64,000 nt of DNA from an uncultured Bacteroidia bacterium (GTDB taxonomy: Bacteria; Bacteroidota; Bacteroidia; Bacteroidales; UBA932), in assembly GCA_902792815.1 (NCBI GenBank), contig CADBAY010000002.1, positions 123,588 through 187,587 of the forward strand. Reading direction: 5' to 3'. How positions within the stretch are numbered: the stretch's first letter is position 1; every line of letters starts with the position of its first letter. This document shows positions 32,578 to 40,564 of this stretch, one piece after another. The notes under the pieces were generated by a model that searched no databases, had not been told where the DNA came from, and was given only the letters and a program-made list of their open reading frames with translations. Both the position numbers and the translations under genes were made by a program.

Positions 32578-33093
32578 ATGAGAAAAACACTTATGATCGC
32601 ACTCACACTGCTGATGACATTCTCGGCAGTGAGCGCTAACGCCCAGAGCAAAGACCGCAGAAAGTCTTTCAAAAGCTGGGATAACTACGAAATCACCACC
32701 GAGAAAGTAGGTGTCGACGGCACCAAGTTCGTCAAGGTATGGGGCTTCGGCAAAACGGTCGACGCAGCCACCATGGCGGCAAAGGAGAATGCCGTCCACG
32801 CTTGCATCTTCAGGGGACTTCCCGGATGCGCGACCGCTATGAGCACACCTCCTATCTGCCCCAATCCCAACACTCTGGAAACCCACGAAGATTATTTCCA
32901 GACTTTCTTCGCCCCTGGCGGCCCTTACCTCGCATATGTGAGCATGACTACTGACGGCGTCCCTTCCGGCACCGACAGGCGCAAAGTCAAGGGCGGCTAC
33001 AAGGTGGGCATCTATGTCCAGGTAATGTACGACAACCTCAAGCGCAAGCTCGAGGCCGACGGCGTTGCACGTAAACTCAGTTCCGGATTCTAG
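32578..33093 (+). CDS. Secreted LPP20/FlgT-N-like protein (operon gene 2)
   Basis: 171 residues with a signal peptide (AVSANAQSKD). The core 'KVWGFGKTVDAATMAAKENAVHACIFRGL' follows the pattern G-x-G plus an Ala-rich helix found in LPP20 and FlgT N-terminal domains. It is clearly paralogous to gene 5 (35042): both then have 'DYF..FF' and 'Y..Y.S' blocks and a C-terminal 'R..V..GYKVGIYVQV....LK..L' strand-helix. Unlike LPP20 lipoproteins it has no lipobox Cys. Probably a periplasmic component of the complex encoded by this operon; no enzymatic motif seen. Confidence 0.65.
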   Translation: MRKTLMIALTLLMTFSAVSANAQSKDRRKSFKSWDNYEITTEKVGVDGTKFVKVWGFGKTVDAATMAAKENAVHACIFRGLPGCATAMSTPPICPNPNTLETHEDYFQTFFAPGGPYLAYVSMTTDGVPSGTDRRKVKGGYKVGIYVQVMYDNLKRKLEADGVARKLSSGF

Positions 33094-33096
33094 GAT

Positions 33097-34062
33097 ATGA
33101 AAAAATCTTTGTTGATCGCAGCTCTGCTGCTTGCCTGCCAGCTGGTCGGCTGGTCCCAGGCCAAGAAGCCCACGATTATGGTTGTCCCCGCAGATGCTTT
33201 CTGCGAGCGTTACGGATACGTCCAGACAGTTAACGCGATGGGAGAGACCGTATCTTCCCCCGACTATTCCAGGGCGATGAAGGAGAATGCCGACATCCGC
33301 ACCCTCGTTTCAGCGATGGCCGATTTCATGGCCAAGAATGACTTCCCCATCCAGAGCCTCGAGCAGGAGCTTAAGAGGCTTCAGACCGAAGACGCCGAAA
33401 TGGCGATGATGACCGGCCGCAACGGAGGTGAAGTCGAAGAGACTCCCCTCGAGAGGCTTCGCCGTACCGCAAGGCCCGACATCATCCTCGACCTCGACTA
33501 CGAAATCCACCGTGTCGGTCCCCAGAAGCAGGTCAGCTTCAATCTCCAGGCAATCGATGCCTATTCTTCCAAAATCATCTCCGGCAACACCGGCGTGAGC
33601 ACTGCCGCCAACGTACCCATGACTTCCCTGCTGGAAGAATGTGTGCTGAGCTTCAAGGACAACTTCCTCAGCGGTCTGCAGCACTACTTCGACGACCTGT
33701 TCGCCAATGGCCGCGAGGTTTCCATCACTTTCGTGCGTTACGACAACTGCCCGTTCTACTTTGACGACGATATCGAAATTGACGGCGAAGATTACGAATT
33801 CGGCGAGTGGATTGAGGAATGGCTCCAGGACAATACTGTCGAAGGCCGTTTCACCACTGCTGCAAGTTCGGCCAACCGCCTTCGTTTCAACCAGGTACGC
33901 ATCCCTCTGTACGCTCAGAACCGCAGGGGCCGCGACGTGGCTATCGACGCCGACGACTATGTCAAGCCGCTCGTACGCGAACTCAAGAAGAAACTCAACG
34001 TTACTGTAGGTTCCTCCCCCAGAGGACTTGGCGACGTTTGGATTACCGTAGGCGACAAATAG
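33097..34062 (+). CDS. Secreted DUF6175-like protein (operon gene 3)
   Basis: 321 residues with a signal peptide (QLVGWSQAKK). 'KPTIMVVPADAFCERYGYV', an internal helical 'LVSAMADFMAKNDFPIQSLEQELKRL', 'ARPDIILDLDYEIHRVGPQKQVSFNLQAIDAYSSKIISGNTG' and a C-terminal 'DVWITVGDK' resemble the Bacteroidota family DUF6175; the order 'read a value, ask for a state, describe strands' is like the TolB-N/CsgG/LpoB folds, though I cannot confirm homology. Acidic stretch 'YFDDDIEIDGEDYEFGEWIEEW' in the middle is unusual. It lies 3 bp after gene 2. Function unknown; likely part of an envelope complex. Confidence 0.62.
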   Translation: MKKSLLIAALLLACQLVGWSQAKKPTIMVVPADAFCERYGYVQTVNAMGETVSSPDYSRAMKENADIRTLVSAMADFMAKNDFPIQSLEQELKRLQTEDAEMAMMTGRNGGEVEETPLERLRRTARPDIILDLDYEIHRVGPQKQVSFNLQAIDAYSSKIISGNTGVSTAANVPMTSLLEECVLSFKDNFLSGLQHYFDDLFANGREVSITFVRYDNCPFYFDDDIEIDGEDYEFGEWIEEWLQDNTVEGRFTTAASSANRLRFNQVRIPLYAQNRRGRDVAIDADDYVKPLVRELKKKLNVTVGSSPRGLGDVWITVGDK

Positions 34063-34065
34063 CGA

Positions 34066-35040
34066 ATGAATATGAAAAAGATAATTGCTAGCATTATTCT
34101 GGCTGCGGCTGCCGTTACGTCTTTTGCCCAAAACAACCAGGGCAAGATGGATGACATGGGCCGCATTGCCCTGACTCCGGTAATCCTGGAGAACAGCTAC
34201 ATTCCTGCCGCAGCATCCAATGTGGTGCTCAACAAGCTCACCCAGATCGTCACCCAGAACGGCCTGGCCGGCGACAGCTTCGACCCCCGCTTCATCATTA
34301 CCGCAAATATGGTTGAGCTGAGCCACGACGTGACCGCTACCACTCCGCCCATGCAGGCTTATACCCTTAGCCCCACACTGTACATCGGCGATGCCGCCAC
34401 CGGTACGCTGTATGCCACCTGCGCCCTGAATCCTATCAAGGGAGCCGGCACCAACGCCACCAAGGCTTACATGCAGGCAGTGAAGATGCTCAAGGCCAAC
34501 GCCCCCGAAGTACAGCGTTTCATCGAGACCGGCAAGACCCGCATCATCGAGTGGTACAACACCCAGATCGACTTCCTTATCAGCGAGGCCAACGCTCTCG
34601 CCGGACAGGACAAGTACGATGAGGCCATCGCCCTGCTCTTCACCGTCCCCACGGTATGCAAAGACGCTTTCGACAAGGCCATGAGGGCAGCGGAGCAGAT
34701 TTTCCAGCAGAAGATAGACATCGAGGGAGCACAGCTCCTTAACATGGCTACCCACGTCTGGAATGCCAACCAGCACTGGAGCGGCGCCAACGAGGCCGCC
34801 GGCTATCTCTCACAGATTCATCCCCTGTCATCCGCAGTACCCGGAGCTATGGCTCTTTCCGAGAACATAGCCAAGAGGGTCAAGGAGCTTGACAACAGGG
34901 AGTGGAATTTCGAAATGAAGAAGTTCGACGCTCACGTGAGCCTTGAGAGCCAGAGGATTTCCGCAATGGCGGAGGTCGGCAAGGCCATGGCCAAGCGTCC
35001 TGTCAACTATTACAACATGAACAGCTTCGGCTGGTGGTGA
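34066..35040 (+). CDS. Secreted CsgG-like/unknown protein (operon gene 4)
   Basis: 324 residues with a signal peptide (VTSFAQNNQ). The N-terminal half 'IALTPVILENSYIPAAASNVVLNKLTQIVTQNGLAG', 'FIITANMVELSHDV', 'YTLSPTLYIGDAATGTLYATCAL' has the strand-helix order of CsgG/LpoB-like domains; the second half is helical and looks like a tetratricopeptide-like or coiled segment ('DKYDEAIALLFTVPTVCKDAFDKAMRAAEQIFQQKIDIEGAQLLNMA'). No lipobox. ATG at 34072 is an alternative start. Three bases separate it from gene 3 and one from gene 5. The family name is not known to me. Confidence 0.6.
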   Translation: MNMKKIIASIILAAAAVTSFAQNNQGKMDDMGRIALTPVILENSYIPAAASNVVLNKLTQIVTQNGLAGDSFDPRFIITANMVELSHDVTATTPPMQAYTLSPTLYIGDAATGTLYATCALNPIKGAGTNATKAYMQAVKMLKANAPEVQRFIETGKTRIIEWYNTQIDFLISEANALAGQDKYDEAIALLFTVPTVCKDAFDKAMRAAEQIFQQKIDIEGAQLLNMATHVWNANQHWSGANEAAGYLSQIHPLSSAVPGAMALSENIAKRVKELDNREWNFEMKKFDAHVSLESQRISAMAEVGKAMAKRPVNYYNMNSFGWW

Positions 35041-35041
35041 T

Positions 35042-35482
35042 ATGAAAAAGTTAGTATTTGCAATGCTTGCACTGCTCCTCTCAGCAGGAGCATTCGCACA
35101 GGAGACCGAGTGCATCAGCAAAGAGATGGACGGCAGCCTCACGCTCCGCGTATGGGGAACCGGACGCAACCGTACCGATGCTCTCGAGCAGGCCAAGAAA
35201 CAGGCCGTGTATGACGTGTTGTTCAAGGGTGTGACCCGCGGCAACACCGATTACAACATGCGCCCCATTATGACCGAGGTTAATGCCCGCCAGCGTTACC
35301 AGGACTACTTCGACATCTTCTTTATGGACCGCGGCGAATACCGCAAGTACATTAGCATGGAAGATAAGCGCGCAGGTTCTACCCGTGTCAAACGCAATTT
35401 CAGGGACGTATCCGTAGGAACTACGGTCAGGGTCCTTGTGCCGCAGCTTCGTGCCAGACTTAAAGAAGACGGGTTGCTATGA
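35042..35482 (+). CDS. Secreted LPP20/FlgT-N-like paralogue of gene 2 (operon gene 5)
   Basis: 146 residues with a signal peptide (GAFAQETE). 'LRVWGTGRNRTDALEQAKKQAVYDVLFKGV' aligns with 'VKVWGFGKTVDAATMAAKENAVHACIFRGL' of gene 2, and 'RYQDYFDIFFMDRGEYRKYIS' with its 'HEDYFQTFFAPGGPYLAYVS'. The C-terminal strand-helix 'VSVGTTVRVLVPQLRARLKEDGLL' also matches. The two genes therefore arose by duplication inside the operon, perhaps giving two related subunits of one complex. Its stop overlaps the next start by 4 bp (ATGA). Confidence 0.65.
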   Translation: MKKLVFAMLALLLSAGAFAQETECISKEMDGSLTLRVWGTGRNRTDALEQAKKQAVYDVLFKGVTRGNTDYNMRPIMTEVNARQRYQDYFDIFFMDRGEYRKYISMEDKRAGSTRVKRNFRDVSVGTTVRVLVPQLRARLKEDGLL

Positions 35483-36054
35483 GAAAGTTTTTACTCGCCT
35501 TCAGCTTTGCGCTGATGTTGCTTCCCGCCACCCTTATGGGCCAGGCCAAGCATTCGGGATACACTCTGCCCGATGAGCCCAAGAGGGCAAAATACATCGA
35601 CTTCCCCAGCCTCGACCAGGGTCTTTGGTTCGCCGCTCAGGCAACGGGTGCGATGGCATTCGGTCAGAGCGCGTCATTTCCCATCGCTCAGGTGGACCTC
35701 ATCGGCGGTTACCGCTTCAATGAATTCATAAAGCTCGGTCTGGGTATTTCGCCAAGGCTGGCCCTCGCCGGTGCTCCCGGTTACGGTTTCAGCGGCGGGG
35801 CGGTGTCTCTGCCCGTTTATCTGGACGTCCGCGGCAATGTCATCTCGCAGGAGTCCAGGATGTCAGTTCCCTGGTGGAGCGTCGACCTGGGTTATTCGAT
35901 ACCCGAGGGGTTCTATGCATCCCCTACCGTGGGCGTACGTGTAGGCGGTCCGCGCAATAATTTCATTGCCGGCGTGACCTATATTTTCCAGAGCGTAGCC
36001 GCAGCCAACACTTCTTACCATGCAGTAGGCTTGAGACTGGGATACGAATTCTAG
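35479..36054 (+). CDS. Predicted outer-membrane beta-barrel protein (operon gene 6)
   Basis: 191 residues with a signal peptide (ATLMGQAKH). The mature part alternates polar and hydrophobic residues: 'QGLWFAAQATGAMAFG', 'FPIAQVDLIGGYRFNEFIKLGLGISPRLAL', 'SVDLGYSIPEGFYASPTVGVRVGG', ending in 'HAVGLRLGYEF', a C-terminal Phe signature for barrel insertion. About eight strands can be laid out, as in small OmpA/OmpW-like barrels. It is the last gene, followed by a bidirectional terminator, and overlaps gene 5 by 4 bp. Together with gene 1 it would give the operon two membrane-embedded partners. Confidence 0.72.
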   Translation: MRKFLLAFSFALMLLPATLMGQAKHSGYTLPDEPKRAKYIDFPSLDQGLWFAAQATGAMAFGQSASFPIAQVDLIGGYRFNEFIKLGLGISPRLALAGAPGYGFSGGAVSLPVYLDVRGNVISQESRMSVPWWSVDLGYSIPEGFYASPTVGVRVGGPRNNFIAGVTYIFQSVAAANTSYHAVGLRLGYEF

Positions 36055-36072
36055 TCTTGCATTCTTCAGATG

Positions 36073-36105
36073 AAAGTCCCGGTCTCAAGCGAGTCCGGGA
36101 CTTTT
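36073..36105. terminator. Bidirectional intrinsic terminator
   Basis: AAAGTCCCGG and CCGGGACTTT flank a CTCAAGCGAG-type loop region, with T at both ends on the respective strands. It closes the six-gene operon. Confidence 0.8.
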
Positions 36106-36162
36106 GCTATATTTGCACAAACACTTTAGCCGTATTAATAAGCAGTTCTTTCGGACAGCCTG

Positions 36163-36209
36163 AAAAAATGGGACGCCGGCATGCCGCTTGTCCGCGGTAC
36201 CGGCGTCCC
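36163..36209 (-). terminator. Intrinsic terminator of the M16 peptidase gene
   Basis: Perfect 10-bp stem GGGACGCCGG (36170-36179) with CCGGCGTCCC (36200-36209); on the minus strand it is followed by six T (36168-36163). Confidence 0.75.
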
Positions 36210-36233
36210 TGTGGAAATGCCTGACGAGTTACT

Positions 36234-39116
36234 CTAGTATCCGAATATCTCTTCAAGCGTTACAATCTTAACGGGACCGAGGGTCTTGAGGAAATCGGAA
36301 TCCAGGTCCTTGATGTCACCCAGGATGGCATACGCATAAGTGCGTCCCTTGATCCACTGTTCCTGAGCTGCTTTTACATCCTCGAAGGTAAGTGAAGGCA
36401 GGGCCTCGAACACAGCCTTGTCAAGCGGTTCTTCCAAGCCCATGCGACGGCAGTAGCGATACTCGCCGAGAACGCTGCGGCCGGTTGTACGCTGGGTACG
36501 GAAGCGGCTGTCAAGAGCATCCTTGGCAACGGCGAACGCAGCGTCGGACTCAGGCATGTTGTTGATGATATCGTCAAATGCTTCGACAGCCTGCTGCATC
36601 TTGTCGTTCTGGGTGGCGATGAAAGCCGAGAAGGAGAATGTCCCATCCTTGCAGACAGGATCGCGAAGCCTCGCATTGGCGCTGTAAGCCAGGCCACGGG
36701 CCTCTCTCATCTCCTGGAACACTATGGCGTTCATTCCGCCGCCAAAGTACTCGTTGTACAGAGTCCTCACAGGCTCGCTGGCAGCGTCGAATTTCTCGCC
36801 GCGGTTGGAGTACTGCTGATAGTAAATCTGAGGGGCGTCATACTGCGCCATGTAAACCACGCTCTCGGGGGTCTGGAGCTGCTCGGGATAGATCTCGGGG
36901 AGCTGGGTGTAAGAGCCCTCGAAAGGAACGGCCTCTTTAACCTCGGCCTCTGACATAGGGCCGTAATACAGCACCTCGCAGCCATTGGAAAGCACGTCGG
37001 AGACAGCCTTTAGCAAGTCTTCGGAAGTAAGTGCGGCAAGAGCAGCATCGCTCAGATGAGTGCGCTTAACAAACTCGGGGCCATATGTCACATAAGATAC
37101 AAGGGCTGAGTAGCAGCTGCGCTGGCTCTTTTTGCTATCGGAGCGCGACTTGAAAGCATCGGCCTTAAGGTTGGCAAGAATATCCTCATCGGGAACCGCA
37201 TTGGCAGCCAGGTCACGTACAATCGAAAGGGCTTCGGCCATATTCTCGCTAAGGCCGGAAATGCGGACAGAGGTCTGGTTGGCTCCTGAAGAGCAAGAGA
37301 AGCTGCATGCCAGCTCATACAGGCGGGCGGCGATGTCTTCGGCGCTCTTGTCGGCGGTTCCGAGGTACTGCAGGTAATCGAATGCCATTCCCAAAGCAGG
37401 ATTATTCTCAGTACCGGTGTTATATACCATCTCAAGCGAGAACACGTCGTTGATGTCGTTCTTTTTGTAGAGGACATCCACTCCCTCGGCAAGCTGGAAC
37501 TTGGACATATCCTTGCTGAAGTTCACGAACACAGGCTCGATGGGCTTGACCTTGGTGTTTTTGATCTCCTTGAGGAAATCGCTCTGGGCGTCACGGTTGG
37601 AAACGATAGGAGTAATCTTCGGTGCGGAAATCTTCTGGACGCTGGTATCCTCGCCCTGGCGCTTGTAAACCACGGCATAATTGTCGTCGTCGATGAATTC
37701 CTTGGCCCAGGAAACTATATCTTCCTTGGTGACGGCCTCGTAGCGCTCGATTTCGGTGGCTGCATCTTTCCAGTCAACACCATTGATGAATGCGTCCACG
37801 TAAGCCATTGCACGGGAACTGTTGTTCTCCAGCTGGCGCATCTTGGAGAGCTTGATATTATTGATGGTAGCGCTGATAAGCGACTCGTCGAAATCGCCTT
37901 CAGCGAGTTTGGAGACCTCTTCCACAGCCATTTGGCGGAGTTCGTCAAGCGACTGCCCCTGCTTGGGACGGGCCATGATGATGAACTGGCCGTAATCGGG
38001 CTGAATGCTTGCACCCGAATACATGAACAAAGCTTTCTGCTGCTGGTTAATGTCGAGGTCGATAAGACCGGCCTGGCCATTGTACAGAACAGAGCCAGCA
38101 ATCTCGGCCACGGCGCAGTTCTTAAGGTCGGTTGCGCCGGGGAGCCTCCAGGCAAGGGCGATGCTCTCTGCCTCTTTGCCGAATACTTCCTTGACTATAG
38201 GTTCGGTGATAGGCTCTTCCTGCTCGTACTCGAGGACAGGGATGGAAGGATTGGGTTTCCAGTCTCCGAAGTATTTCTTCAGAATCTTGACCATCTCGTC
38301 AGGATTGAAGTCACCCGATACGCAAACAGCTATGTTGTTGGGGACATAGTACTGGTCGTGGTATTTCTTCACATTGGTGATGGAAGGGTTCTTGAGGTGC
38401 TCCTGACTGCCGAGAGTGGTCTGCTGGCCGTAAGGATGGTGAGGGAAAAGAGCCTGGGCAATTACTTCCCAGATCTTGCGGCTGTCCTGGGTAAGGGACA
38501 TATTCTTTTCCTCATAGATGGTCTCAAGTTCGGTATGGAAACCGCGAATAACTCCGTGACGGAAACGGTCGGCCTGGATGCGGGCCCAGTTGTCGATCTG
38601 GTTGGAGGGGATGTCCTCGACGTACACGGTTTCGTCGTCGCTGGTAAATGCATTGGTGCCGTCGGCTCCGATCATGGACATGAGCTTGTCGTACTCATTG
38701 GGAATGGCTATCTTGGAGGCTTCGTAGCTGACGGAGTCGATACGGTGGTATATGGCTGCACGCTCGGCCGGGTCTTCGGTCTTGCGGTACTGTTCAAAAA
38801 GCTGCTCAATCTCGTCCAGGAGGGGCTTTTCGGCGGCATAATCGGTGGTGCCGAAATTCTCGGTGCCCTTGAACATAAGATGCTCAAAGTAATGGGCAAG
38901 TCCTGTGGTCTCGGAAGGATCGTTCTTGCTTCCCACCTTGACGGCAATGTAGGTCTGAATGCGGGGTTGCTCTTTGTTAACCGACATAAACACCTTCATT
39001 CCATTGTCGAGAGTGTAGATTTTAGTCCCCAGAGGGTCGTTGGGCACGGTTTCGTACTTATTGCACGAAATGGCCGCGATGCAAACCGCTAAAGCGGTGA
39101 AAATGAATCGTTTCAT
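36234..39116 (-). CDS. M16 family zinc metallopeptidase lipoprotein (insulinase-like, two halves)
   Basis: 960 residues. Lipobox Cys18 (AAISCNK) indicates an outer-envelope lipoprotein. The N-terminal half holds the inverted zinc motif HxxEH at residues 75-79 (LAHYFEHLMFKG), followed by the distal Glu in 'ELETIYEEKNMS'. The second half (from ~residue 530) is the catalytically inactive M16_C repeat: 'VVYNTGTENNPALGMAFDYLQYLG', 'GISGL..NMAEAL', 'YFGGGMNAIVFQEMREARGLAYSA'. So it is a full-length two-domain peptidase of the PqqL/pitrilysin kind, digesting small peptides in the periplasm or at the surface. No signal for a partner gene; monocistronic with its own terminator. Confidence 0.93.
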   Translation of the reverse strand: MKRFIFTALAVCIAAISCNKYETVPNDPLGTKIYTLDNGMKVFMSVNKEQPRIQTYIAVKVGSKNDPSETTGLAHYFEHLMFKGTENFGTTDYAAEKPLLDEIEQLFEQYRKTEDPAERAAIYHRIDSVSYEASKIAIPNEYDKLMSMIGADGTNAFTSDDETVYVEDIPSNQIDNWARIQADRFRHGVIRGFHTELETIYEEKNMSLTQDSRKIWEVIAQALFPHHPYGQQTTLGSQEHLKNPSITNVKKYHDQYYVPNNIAVCVSGDFNPDEMVKILKKYFGDWKPNPSIPVLEYEQEEPITEPIVKEVFGKEAESIALAWRLPGATDLKNCAVAEIAGSVLYNGQAGLIDLDINQQQKALFMYSGASIQPDYGQFIIMARPKQGQSLDELRQMAVEEVSKLAEGDFDESLISATINNIKLSKMRQLENNSSRAMAYVDAFINGVDWKDAATEIERYEAVTKEDIVSWAKEFIDDDNYAVVYKRQGEDTSVQKISAPKITPIVSNRDAQSDFLKEIKNTKVKPIEPVFVNFSKDMSKFQLAEGVDVLYKKNDINDVFSLEMVYNTGTENNPALGMAFDYLQYLGTADKSAEDIAARLYELACSFSCSSGANQTSVRISGLSENMAEALSIVRDLAANAVPDEDILANLKADAFKSRSDSKKSQRSCYSALVSYVTYGPEFVKRTHLSDAALAALTSEDLLKAVSDVLSNGCEVLYYGPMSEAEVKEAVPFEGSYTQLPEIYPEQLQTPESVVYMAQYDAPQIYYQQYSNRGEKFDAASEPVRTLYNEYFGGGMNAIVFQEMREARGLAYSANARLRDPVCKDGTFSFSAFIATQNDKMQQAVEAFDDIINNMPESDAAFAVAKDALDSRFRTQRTTGRSVLGEYRYCRRMGLEEPLDKAVFEALPSLTFEDVKAAQEQWIKGRTYAYAILGDIKDLDSDFLKTLGPVKIVTLEEIFGY

Positions 39117-39233
39117 ATTACACTAACTAATTTTCACAAAGTTAGAAAAAAACAATCATTTTTTTTTGCATGTATAAAAAAAAGATATATCTTTACGGCG
39201 AAGTTTTTCATAGTTTAAGTTTAGGTTAAGTAG

Positions 39234-39263
39234 CGGGGCGCTCGCAGTGATGCAAGCGCCCCG
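39234..39263. terminator. Stem-loop in the M16/DUF4493 intergenic region
   Basis: CGGGGCGCT (39234-39242) pairs perfectly with AGCGCCCCG (39255-39263). It lies 25 bp past the DUF4493 stop on the minus strand; the T-run is weak (TGAATTTTATC on the plus side). Probably a terminator or mRNA end-stabilising structure. Confidence 0.6.
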
Positions 39264-39288
39264 TGAATTTTATCTTCAAGGTCATTCC

Positions 39289-40353
39289 TTACTCTTTTAA
39301 TTGATACTCAGAGATATTCTGCACTCCGGGTATTCCGTAATAAGCTTCCACAATAGTTCCCTTAATAAAGATTTGCCTGCCCACCAGGGAAGGATGGTCG
39401 ACCAAATTCAAATTGTCCCTGACATTGCCTTTCGCGAGCTGGACAGACATACACAAAGACTTGTCTTTGCAGGAGGATTTAGTAGCCAGGACCAGGTTAG
39501 TGCGCGACGAGAATGGAGGCGAAAACGAGCATTTGCTTGAAGACAAATCCCCGCCTACAATGTAGCCGTAAACCCATACGTCTTCTTCGCCGGCGTGTGA
39601 CTTGGCCTCGCTTACGCTATATGCCTTTTCCATATCGAAACCGGCGTTGTCTCCTCCACCTCCGACAGTAATGTCTTCCTTAGTCCAGTTACGTGTAGTA
39701 TCCACCTGGACGACTATTCCGTTCCTGGAGCTTTTACCATCCACATTTACTCCAAGTGTCAGGACTTGCTGCGGCTCAAGGCGCCTTGAGAAAAGAGTAG
39801 TCTCCACTCCCCCGTCATTCATCTCCAGATTGACCGTACCTGGCTGGAAATACGCTATCCGGGTTTCTTTATAACCGTACATCAATTTGCCGGCTGCAGA
39901 TTTGAGGAAAAGCGTCGCCCCCGGATATGCGGTAATGAATGTCGATGCTATGCGCAGGCGTATGCCCGAATTAAGTTGTACGCACGCAAGGGTCACTACC
40001 GTGGTCTTGCCGGCCTTGACCGAGGCCACCTGGGTGTCTCCCCATTGCGGCGAATCGAAAAGCGGAGCCGAAAATTCACAGGACCTGGCATTTACGGTAT
40101 ATGTGCCTTCGTCGAGGGTAAAACTCTCCTGGGACGCGCCGTAGGTACCTTCGTAGATAATCTTGCCCTTGGAATCGCTGACCGTAAGCAGAAAGTCGTT
40201 GGTGTCGGGAAAGGCAGCCCTTGTTGAGGGCAGCGTACCGTCGGCGAAGCGGATCTGAAGAATTCCCTGGCGCCCGAACGGCTGCATCAGGGCTTCACAA
40301 GAGGCCGACATCATGGAGACGGCCGCAGTTAAACAAAGAAGCATCTTTTTCAT
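39289..40353 (-). CDS. DUF4493 lipoprotein with DUF6359-like domain
   Basis: 354 residues from the ATG at 40353. Lipobox Cys19 (SASCEALM). N-terminal DUF4493 features: 'GILQIRFADGTLPSTRAAFPDTNDFLLTVSDSKGKIIYEGTYGASQESFTLDEGTYTVNARS', 'GDTQVASVKAGKTTVVTLACVQLNSGIRLRIASTF'. C-terminal part 'YSVSEAKSHAGEEDVWVYGYIVGGDL' and 'VDHPSLVGRQIFIKGTIVEAYYGIPGVQN' looks like the OB-fold-like DUF6359 module. Such cell-surface lipoproteins are common in Bacteroidota gut species; the function is unknown, perhaps carbohydrate or host-molecule binding. A short GACGA-TTT-TCGTC inverted repeat precedes the start. Confidence 0.78.
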   Translation of the reverse strand: MKKMLLCLTAAVSMMSASCEALMQPFGRQGILQIRFADGTLPSTRAAFPDTNDFLLTVSDSKGKIIYEGTYGASQESFTLDEGTYTVNARSCEFSAPLFDSPQWGDTQVASVKAGKTTVVTLACVQLNSGIRLRIASTFITAYPGATLFLKSAAGKLMYGYKETRIAYFQPGTVNLEMNDGGVETTLFSRRLEPQQVLTLGVNVDGKSSRNGIVVQVDTTRNWTKEDITVGGGGDNAGFDMEKAYSVSEAKSHAGEEDVWVYGYIVGGDLSSSKCSFSPPFSSRTNLVLATKSSCKDKSLCMSVQLAKGNVRDNLNLVDHPSLVGRQIFIKGTIVEAYYGIPGVQNISEYQLKE

Positions 40354-40445
40354 AGCTAATGGTTTTGCCGGCAAGATAAGACGATTTTCGTCACACCCCT
40401 TTAAAAAACAGCAAAACTTTACCGAAAAAAATGCTTTAAATCTTG

Positions 40446-40517
40446 TACGCCCTAGGCGAATCGAACGCCTATCGTAGGAACCGGAATCCTAAATTTTATC
40501 CATTAAACTAAGGGCGC
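40446..40517 (-). tRNA. tRNA-Arg (anticodon CCG)
   Basis: 72 nt cloverleaf: acceptor GCGCCCT/AGGGCGT (one G-T), D-arm AGTTTAATGGATAAAAT, anticodon arm TAGGA-TTCCGGT-TCCTA with anticodon CCG, T-arm TAGGCGTTCGATTCGCCTA. No encoded CCA. Confidence 0.92.
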
Positions 40518-40528
40518 ATAAAACGGCA

Positions 40529-40559
40529 TTGCAAAAATAATAAAAAATACGTAATTTTG
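40529..40559 (+). promoter_or_regulatory. Promoter of fabD, leaderless
   Basis: TTG at 40529-40531, 20 bp, TAATTTTG at 40552-40559. The start codon at 40565 is only 5 bp beyond the -7 box, so transcription should start at or within one or two bases of the ATG. Confidence 0.65.
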
Positions 40560-40564
40560 TAAGA

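Noticed and set aside
33310-34776. 488-aa antisense ORF across the secreted operon
   Set aside because: Lies opposite two well-defined genes with signal peptides; an artefact of C-rich third positions.
36108-36115. TATATTTG as a promoter for a downstream small RNA
   Set aside because: No -33 element in range and no plus-strand gene follows; it sits inside the terminator tail.
37932-39092. 386-aa antisense ORF in the M16 gene
   Set aside because: Overlaps the conserved HxxEH region of the peptidase and has no recognisable domain or start signal.
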